A DNA stretch of 64,000 bases, from positions 1 through 64,000 of the forward strand of contig NZ_SNXU01000001.1 of assembly GCF_004362515.1 (NCBI RefSeq). The letters run 5' to 3'. The notes under the pieces are model-generated. The model did no database searches. It was not told the origin of the DNA and saw only the letters and a program-made list of their open reading frames with translations. This document shows positions 59,047-64,000 of the stretch, one piece after another. A program made the position numbers and the translations under genes. The number at the start of each line of letters is the position of its first letter. Positions within the stretch are counted from its first letter, which is position 1. The DNA is from Actinokineospora alba. Lineage in GTDB: Bacteria; Actinomycetota; Actinomycetes; Mycobacteriales; Pseudonocardiaceae.

Positions 59047-60064
59047 CGTGACCAAGTAGCTCCTGGACGCTACGAAGGTCAGCACCCCCTTCGAGCAGGT
59101 GCGTAGCCGCGGAGTGACGAAGGCCGTGCGGGCCCATGTCCGGGGCGCCCGACACCGCCCCCAAAGCGTCGTGCACGATTCGCCGCACACTGGCTGGTTG
59201 CAGCCGTCCCCCACGGGTACCGAGCCACAGTGCCGGCGGGGAATCGTCGCGTGCAAGTGCCCGCCGACCCCGGTCAAGCCAGGTCGACACCGCGGCGGCG
59301 GCCGGAACCCCGAACGGGACCGTCCGCTCCTTGCCGCCCTTGCCCATCACCCTGAGTACCCGCGACCCCGAATCGACGTCGTCGATGTCGAGCCCGCAGA
59401 GTTCCGATACCCGGATGCCGGTGGCGTACAGCAACTCCAACAGCGCGTGATCACGCAGTGCCACCGGATCCAACTGCGCCGCGCCCGCCGCCGAGACCCG
59501 CATCAACTCCGACGCCTGGTCCTGCCGCAACACCGACGGCAGCGTCCGGTGCCGCACCGGAGCCACCAACCGCGACCCGGGATCGACGTCGAGGTGCTCG
59601 CGCCGTAGCGCCCATGCGGTGAACGTCCGCGCCGAGGCCGACCGCCTGGCCATGGTCGTCCGACTGGCACCGGCCCCCAACTGCGCCGCGAGCCACCCAC
59701 GCAGCCCTTCAAGATCAAGCCCGACGCCGCGCAGTCCCGCCCCTGGCTGGATGGGGTGGTCGGTATGCCGCTCGGCGTCAGCGTTGTCGGCCTCGGTTCC
59801 GGACTCGGACTCCGCATCGGAGCTGTCGAGGAGGCCGTGGAGGTGACCGAGCAACGAGACCGCGTCGCCGACGTAAGCGCGGACCGTGTGCGGGGACAGG
59901 CCCCTTTCCAGGGCCAAATGGCGTTCGTAGTCGGCCAAAACCGTGCGGACCTCGCCCGGCAGCGCGGATCGGACCCGGTGGAGGTCGACCCGGCTTGATC
60001 CGGTGGAGGCGCGAGGCACCCCCTGACGCTGCGCCATGGCGGGGCCCGGGTCAAGCATCGCCAC
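58958..60064 (-). CDS. xerC: Tyrosine recombinase XerC with an acidic insertion
   Basis: A 368-residue tyrosine recombinase that, with XerD, resolves chromosome dimers at dif. Catalytic residues: Arg in TGIRVSELCGL, Lys in MGKGGKERTVP, His and Arg in HGLRHSAATHL, His in ELLGHATLSTTQ and the nucleophilic Tyr in QLYTHV. The SAM-like N-terminal domain contains an unusual insertion of about 33 residues (80-112), rich in Asp, Glu and Ser, between two of its helices; most XerC proteins are about 300-320 residues. GTG 60064 or ATG 60037 could be the start; neither has a strong ribosome site. It follows dprA after four bases. Confidence 0.88.
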   Translation of the reverse strand: MAMLDPGPAMAQRQGVPRASTGSSRVDLHRVRSALPGEVRTVLADYERHLALERGLSPHTVRAYVGDAVSLLGHLHGLLDSSDAESESGTEADNADAERHTDHPIQPGAGLRGVGLDLEGLRGWLAAQLGAGASRTTMARRSASARTFTAWALRREHLDVDPGSRLVAPVRHRTLPSVLRQDQASELMRVSAAGAAQLDPVALRDHALLELLYATGIRVSELCGLDIDDVDSGSRVLRVMGKGGKERTVPFGVPAAAAVSTWLDRGRRALARDDSPPALWLGTRGGRLQPASVRRIVHDALGAVSGAPDMGPHGLRHSAATHLLEGGADLRSVQELLGHATLSTTQLYTHVTVERLKAIHDRTHPRSR

Positions 60065-60068
60065 GCGG

Positions 60069-61208
60069 TCATGATCGAAGTCGGCACCACCCTTCTTCGC
60101 CGCGCGCGGCGAGTCCGGTGAGTTCCAACTCCGGCAGCAACGCTCTGACCCGCGACAACGGCACTCCCGACGCCGACGAGACCTGTTCGGGACTGAGCCC
60201 GCCCCGAGTTTTCAGTGCTTCGTGCACACGGAGAGCCTGATCACCCAACCCGTCGGTCGACCGCTTCGGCTTCTCCCGGGGCGTGACGAGGTCCGCGCCG
60301 ACCTGCCCGACCGCCTCCAGGATCTCCGGCACCGAGCACACCACGGTCGCCGCCCCGAGCCGCAGGAGTTCGTGGCAGCCCAGCGACATCGCCGAGCCGA
60401 TCGGGCCGGGCACCGCCAGCACGACCTTGCCCAGCGCCGCCGCCGTCGACGCCGTGTTCCGGGCGCCGCTGCGCACGCCCGCCTCGACGACGACCGTGCC
60501 CGCGCTGAGTGCGGCGATCAGCCGGTTGCGCACCAGGAACCGGTGTTTCGCCGGTGGCGTGCCCGGCGGGTACTCGCTGATCACCGCGCCGGTGTCGGCG
60601 ATCCGGTCGAGCAGCCGGGAATGCGCCGCCGGGTACCGGACGTCGACTCCACAGCCGAGCACGGCGACGGTCGTGCCTTCGGCGCCGAGCGCGCCGCGGT
60701 GGGCGGCGCCGTCGATGCCGTACGCGGCGCCGGAGACGACTGTCGCGCCCGCCTCGGCGAGGCCGTAGCCGAATTCGGAGGCGACGTGTTCGCCGTAGCT
60801 CGTCGCGGCCCGGGCCCCGATGACGGAGACGGCACGCTGGAGCCCGTCGTCGAGTGCGACCGGGCCGCGCACCCACAGCGCGAGCGGCGGCCCGGCCCAG
60901 CGCAGACCGCGCCCGCACGCGTTGTGCAGGGCGAGCAGCGGCCAGCCGGGCCACTCGTCGTCCTCCGGGATGACCAGCCGCGCACCGGCCGCCGCCGCGT
61001 TCTCAAGGTCGGCCTCGACGTGGTCACGCGCGCTGCGGGCCGAGGTCTCGTCCCGAACCGGGTCCGGCACCTCCCCCGCCTTGACCCGCGCGGCGGCCTC
61101 CACCGGGCCGAGCGCCTCGACGAACATCGACAGCGCGGGCGCGGGCGGCTCGGCCACGCCCAGGAGGTAGGCGCGAGCGGCGCGAATAGGGTCGATCGTC
61201 ATATCCAT
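60069..61208 (-). CDS. dprA: DNA processing protein DprA
   Basis: A 379-residue DprA, which loads RecA onto incoming single-stranded DNA during transformation. The Rossmann core has VSVIGARAATSYGEHVASEFG, VVSGAAYGIDGAAHRGAL, VLGCGVDVRYPAAHSRLLDRI in pieces and RNRLIAALS. A C-terminal winged-helix domain (about 310-375) is present. Transformation genes occur in many actinomycetes without known competence. It belongs to the yraN-yifB-dprA-xerC-whiG operon. The 111 bases upstream hold no recognisable site. Confidence 0.93.
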   Translation of the reverse strand: MDMTIDPIRAARAYLLGVAEPPAPALSMFVEALGPVEAAARVKAGEVPDPVRDETSARSARDHVEADLENAAAAGARLVIPEDDEWPGWPLLALHNACGRGLRWAGPPLALWVRGPVALDDGLQRAVSVIGARAATSYGEHVASEFGYGLAEAGATVVSGAAYGIDGAAHRGALGAEGTTVAVLGCGVDVRYPAAHSRLLDRIADTGAVISEYPPGTPPAKHRFLVRNRLIAALSAGTVVVEAGVRSGARNTASTAAALGKVVLAVPGPIGSAMSLGCHELLRLGAATVVCSVPEILEAVGQVGADLVTPREKPKRSTDGLGDQALRVHEALKTRGGLSPEQVSSASGVPLSRVRALLPELELTGLAARGEEGWCRLRS

Positions 61209-61319
61209 CCCCCAAACTCGCTTGTGGCCAAAGGGAATCGGCTCGATTGCTCGTCATGGTCCTTCGTAGGCAAGCTGTTCATCAGTGTTCCTTTGTGAAG
61301 TCGTTTTATGGCAAGGAGT

Positions 61320-62831
61320 TCACGCCGACCGGCGATCGCGGAACTCAAGTGCGGCCGCGACGTGGTCCGGGCTGGGCGTTGCCGACTCCGCCAGGTCGGC
61401 GAGAGTCCAGGCGATGCGCAGGCAGCGGTCGGCGCCCCGCGCGGTGAGGGCGCCGGTGTTGAGGCTGCGGTCGAGCAGGGCGGTGGTGTCGCGGGGTAAG
61501 GCGAATTCCCGGCGAAGGATCGGGCCGGGTGCTTCGGAGTTGGTCCGCCAGCCGTAGGCGGACCACCGGTGCGCCGCCCGGTCGCGGGCCTGCTCGACCC
61601 GCTCGCGGACCGTGGCGGTGGACTCCGGGTCGGCGTCACCGGCTCGCGACATCGCGGTGATCGGCCGCATCCGCACCCGCAGGTCGACGCGGTCGAGCAG
61701 CGGCCCGGAAAGCCTTGCCAGATAACGACGTCGGGCGTGTGGGGCGCAGACGCAGTCCGCTTCCCGCGACGGCGCGCAGGGGCAGGGATTGGTGGCCAGC
61801 ACCAGCTGGAACGCGGCCGGATAGCGGACGACACCGTCGCGCCGGGCCAGGCGGATCTCGCCTTCCTCCAGCGCGGTCCGCAGCGCTTCGAGCCGGTTCG
61901 GGGCGAACTCGCAGGCTTCATCCAGGAAGAGGATTCCCCTGTGCGCCTTGCTGATCGCACCCGGCTTGGCCAGGCCCACGCCACCGCCGACGAGCGCGGG
62001 CACGGACGTCGTGTGGTGCGGCGCGATGAACGGCGGAAGGGTGATCAGCGGTGACTCCGCGGCCAGGTCGCCGGAGACGGAGTGGATGGCGGTGACTTCA
62101 AGGGCTTGCTCCCGGGCCAGTGGGGGCAGCAGACCTGGGAGTCGTTTGGCGAGCATGGTCTTGCCCGTGCCGGGTGGTCCGGCGAGCAGCAGGTTGTGCC
62201 CACCGGCCGCCGCGACCTCGAGAGCCCACCGGGCCTCGGGCTGGCCGAGCACGTCGGCGAGATCCGGCGGCGCGGCCCCGGTGTCGGCGGTGAGCGGCTC
62301 GGGCCGGGCCAGCTCACCCTCGCCGCGAGCCCAGGCGAGGACGTCGGTGAGGCTGTCGGCTCCGTAGACCTCCAGGCCGCCGACCAGCGACGCTTCCGCC
62401 ATGGCGGCCGTGGGCACAATGGCCCGACGCAACCCGGACCGGCGAGCCGCGAGCATGCACGGCAGGACACCCCGGACCGTGCGCAGCCTGCCGTCGAGCG
62501 CGAGTTCGCCGAGGAGGACGGTGCCCAGCAGCAATTCCGGCGGTGCCTTGCGGTCGGCGACCAGGACGGACAGCGCGAGCGCGAGGTCGTAGCCGGAGCC
62601 GCCCTTGGGGAGGGCGGCGGGTGAGAGGCCGAGGGTGACCAGTTGGTCGGGCCACTGCAGCCCACTGTTGCGCACGGCGGCGCGAACCCGGTCCTTGGCT
62701 TCGTTGAGGGAGGCGTCGGGGAGGCCGACGATGGTGGTTTTGGGTTTGCCGCCACCGATATCGGCCTCGATCTCGACGGTGATCCCGTCGACGCCGAACA
62801 GGGCGATCGACCACGCGCGGGCAAGGACCAT
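61320..62831 (-). CDS. YifB/ComM family Mg-chelatase-like AAA ATPase
   Basis: A 503-residue AAA+ protein related to ComM, a hexameric helicase that promotes branch migration in natural transformation. An N-terminal Lon-like domain (about 1-170) starts ARAWSIALFGVDGITVEIEAD. The AAA domain has Walker A GPPGTGKTMLAKRLPG, Walker B GILFLDEACEF and the zinc-like CPCAPSREADCVCAP insert. A C-terminal Mg-chelatase domain follows. ATG 62831 overlaps the stop of the preceding small ORF by one base (TGATG). Confidence 0.92.
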   Translation of the reverse strand: MVLARAWSIALFGVDGITVEIEADIGGGKPKTTIVGLPDASLNEAKDRVRAAVRNSGLQWPDQLVTLGLSPAALPKGGSGYDLALALSVLVADRKAPPELLLGTVLLGELALDGRLRTVRGVLPCMLAARRSGLRRAIVPTAAMAEASLVGGLEVYGADSLTDVLAWARGEGELARPEPLTADTGAAPPDLADVLGQPEARWALEVAAAGGHNLLLAGPPGTGKTMLAKRLPGLLPPLAREQALEVTAIHSVSGDLAAESPLITLPPFIAPHHTTSVPALVGGGVGLAKPGAISKAHRGILFLDEACEFAPNRLEALRTALEEGEIRLARRDGVVRYPAAFQLVLATNPCPCAPSREADCVCAPHARRRYLARLSGPLLDRVDLRVRMRPITAMSRAGDADPESTATVRERVEQARDRAAHRWSAYGWRTNSEAPGPILRREFALPRDTTALLDRSLNTGALTARGADRCLRIAWTLADLAESATPSPDHVAAALEFRDRRSA

Positions 62832-63223
62832 CAGGCCACGCCCCCAAGGGACGAAGAAGGCGGAACCGCACTGTGCGAGGCGAAGCTCAGCTGCGCATGG
62901 GACGAGCCGGCGGCAGCAAGAGAGGCCTGGGCCGGGCGGGCGACGGTGGAGTAAGGGGCGGTAGTGGGCGGTGAGGCGAAGGCGGCAGGTGACCGAATGA
63001 CGGTCGACGGAACCGCGTCGAGCAGCGGCGCGGCCAGGGCGACGGCCGCAGACGGCACCCGAGCGGAGGGCGTTGGGGTGGCGGCAGCAGGGATCGAGGC
63101 AGCGGGGGTGAAGCGAGTCGGGGTGAGGACGGTGCGGCCGGAAGGAGCGGGTACGGGTCGGACCGTGATGGGAAGGGCGGTAGTGGAACCGGCGTCCACG
63201 GTCATGGGCAAGCAGCCGCCCAT
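62831..63223 (-). CDS. Ala/Pro/Ser/Thr-rich protein of unknown function between yraN and yifB
   Basis: A 130-residue frame with no recognisable domain: short start MGGCLPMTVDAGSTTALPIT, then long Ala-Pro-Ser-Thr-Val runs, ending PSSSLGGVA. Its ATG overlaps the yraN stop by one base and its stop overlaps the yifB start by one base (TGATG at both ends), exactly as for coupled genes. In related genomes I recall yraN directly followed by yifB. It is either a young gene or an expanded spacer that stayed open; composition is unlike a folded protein. Confidence 0.5.
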   Translation of the reverse strand: MGGCLPMTVDAGSTTALPITVRPVPAPSGRTVLTPTRFTPAASIPAAATPTPSARVPSAAVALAAPLLDAVPSTVIRSPAAFASPPTTAPYSTVARPAQASLAAAGSSHAQLSFASHSAVPPSSSLGGVA

Positions 63224-63579
63224 CAGAACGCCGCCTTGAGGTGGCGGATCTCCGGTGTCCCACCAGGCGTCCACAGCACCGACACGATGTCGAAGCGGGT
63301 TTCGCAGGGCAAGAGGCCGTGGTCTACCCGCCAGCGGGTGGCCAGGCGGCGGATTCGGGCGGCTTTGGCGTCCGTCACCGACTCGGTGGGGGTGCCGTAG
63401 GCGGTGGAGGTTCGGGTTTTGACCTCACAGACCACGAGCCGGGTGCGGTCGGTGAGGATCAGGTCCAGTTCGCCCTGGCGGCAGCGCCAGTTGCGGTCCA
63501 GCAGGACCAGGCCGGTGCTCTCCAGGTACCTGGCCGCGAGGACTTCGCCTTGGGCGCCTAGGTCGAGATGGGCGGGCAT
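63223..63579 (-). CDS. YraN/UPF0102 family endonuclease-like protein
   Basis: A 118-residue protein with a restriction-endonuclease-like fold. Core motifs are GEVLAARYLESTGLVLLDRNW, then QGELDLILTDRTRLVVCEVKTRTS: the acidic E-(x)-D and ExK residues form the presumed metal site. Function unproven; it is nearly always linked to yifB and dprA. It is the first gene of the operon, with a hairpin upstream that ends the DUF2469 transcript. Confidence 0.9.
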   Translation of the reverse strand: MPAHLDLGAQGEVLAARYLESTGLVLLDRNWRCRQGELDLILTDRTRLVVCEVKTRTSTAYGTPTESVTDAKAARIRRLATRWRVDHGLLPCETRFDIVSVLWTPGGTPEIRHLKAAF

Positions 63580-63678
63580 GGTGCTCCAGTCGGGATCGAG
63601 TGGTGTCGATCTCGACGGTGTCGCACCTCAGGGCCCGGCGGGAGTACCCGGTGCCTGCCTGTGGATTGGTGTGGACAG

Positions 63679-63704
63679 ACCCGGAGAAGTCGATCTCCGG
63701 GTCA
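63679..63704 (-). terminator. Hairpin after the DUF2469 gene
   Basis: GACCCGGAGA pairs perfectly with TCTCCGGGTC over a six-base loop, 22 bases downstream of the DUF2469 stop. No T-run follows. Confidence 0.75.
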
Positions 63705-63725
63705 CTTCTTTGTCGCCCGCTTGTG

Positions 63726-64000
63726 TTAGGTGCCGAAGGGGCCGTCTTCGGGCAGCCGGAGGTCCGGCTTGTCGAGTTCCTCGACGTTGACGTCCTTGAA
63801 GGTGATCACCCGGACGTTCTTCACGAACCTCGCGGGCCGGTACATGTCCCACACCCAGGCGTCGGACATGCGTACTTCGAAATAGACCTCGCCGTCGGCG
63901 TCGCGTACTTGGACGTCGACGCCGTTGGCCAGGTAGAAACGTCGCTCGGTTTCCACCACGTAGGCGAACTGTCCGACGATGTCGCGGTACTCCCGGTAGA
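63726..64000 (-). CDS. DUF2469 family protein, partial
   Basis: The gene runs off the right edge of the window; at least 90 residues are visible. The sequence YREYRDIVGQFAYVVETERR, with FYLANGVDVQVRD, VRMSDAWVWDMYRP and the end DKPDLRLPEDGPFGT following downstream, identifies the actinobacterial DUF2469 family (M. tuberculosis Rv2901c as I recall). An in-frame GTG at 63959 is internal and not the true start. Function unknown; it is a conserved neighbour of yraN. Confidence 0.88.
   Translation of the reverse strand, partial: YREYRDIVGQFAYVVETERRFYLANGVDVQVRDADGEVYFEVRMSDAWVWDMYRPARFVKNVRVITFKDVNVEELDKPDLRLPEDGPFGT

Noticed and set aside
58957..60064. XerC-like recombinase as the integrase of a mobile element
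   Set aside because: It sits in the conserved dprA-xerC-whiG order with no attachment repeats, excisionase or tRNA nearby; it is the housekeeping XerC.
1..64000. tRNA, rRNA or known riboswitches
   Set aside because: Scanning gaps by eye showed no cloverleaf, rRNA segment or recognisable riboswitch; a covariance-model search would be needed to exclude small RNAs.

Overview
The window is a piece of the chromosome of a high-GC, mycothiol-producing, sporulating-type actinomycete, most likely a member of the Pseudonocardiaceae. Four things point that way: a mycothione reductase, a WhiG-type sigma factor next to rpsB/tsf, strongly G/C-ending codons, and a core gene order that I recall from Mycobacterium tuberculosis (map, penicillin-binding lipoprotein, GNAT, ispG, rip1, dxr, DUF2631, rlmN, cdsA, frr, pyrH, tsf, rpsB, M23, xerC, dprA, yifB, yraN, DUF2469). 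The genus is inferred; no rRNA or tRNA gene is visible.

Layout. 0-0.4 kb: 3' end of bioF. 0.4-5.3 kb: a TetR repressor and a divergent four-gene oxidoreductase operon (flavin monooxygenase, SDR, acetoacetate-decarboxylase-like protein, Old Yellow Enzyme family) with a clear palindromic operator between them. 5.4-12.6 kb: scattered single genes (GNAT, secreted trypsin-like protease, M15 lipoprotein, YnfA, M48 protease, PEBP protein, mycothione reductase, FadR-type regulator), with two elaborate repeat regions at convergent gene ends (8.0-8.6 kb and 12.56-12.85 kb). 12.9-29.9 kb: cobQ, a hydrolase and the core block map to rlmN. This block is interrupted at 18.7-20.8 kb by an ATPase plus HNH nuclease pair that looks like a Septu-type anti-phage system. 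The site-2 protease gene rip1 carries an apparent frameshift.

30.0-51.0 kb: a large carbohydrate island lies between rlmN and cdsA. It has a secreted GH101 endo-alpha-N-acetylgalactosaminidase, an intracellular GH35 beta-galactosidase, a binding-protein-dependent sugar ABC transporter with its own ATPase, and a compact operon for a SIS-domain deaminase/isomerase, ROK kinase, NagA-type deacetylase, PfkB kinase and class II aldolase. DeoR and ROK regulators and a second SIS protein complete it. Read together the genes describe a full route: Gal-beta-1,3-GalNAc is released outside, imported, split, and GalNAc is taken via GalNAc-6-P, galactosamine-6-P, tagatose-6-P and tagatose-1,6-bisphosphate to triose phosphates. 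Three promoters in the island (binding protein, ATPase, SIS operon) share the same element abutting the -35 box, which suggests one regulon. A phospholipase C-type phosphoesterase with a C-terminal F5/8 domain sits in the transporter operon.

51.2-64.0 kb: PadR regulator, methyltransferase, then the core block cdsA-frr-pyrH-tsf-rpsB, an M23 peptidase reading the other way, and the operon yraN-(unknown ORF)-yifB-dprA-xerC-whiG. The window ends inside a DUF2469 gene. The M23 reading frame has no stop codon at its expected end and runs on antisense across all of whiG.
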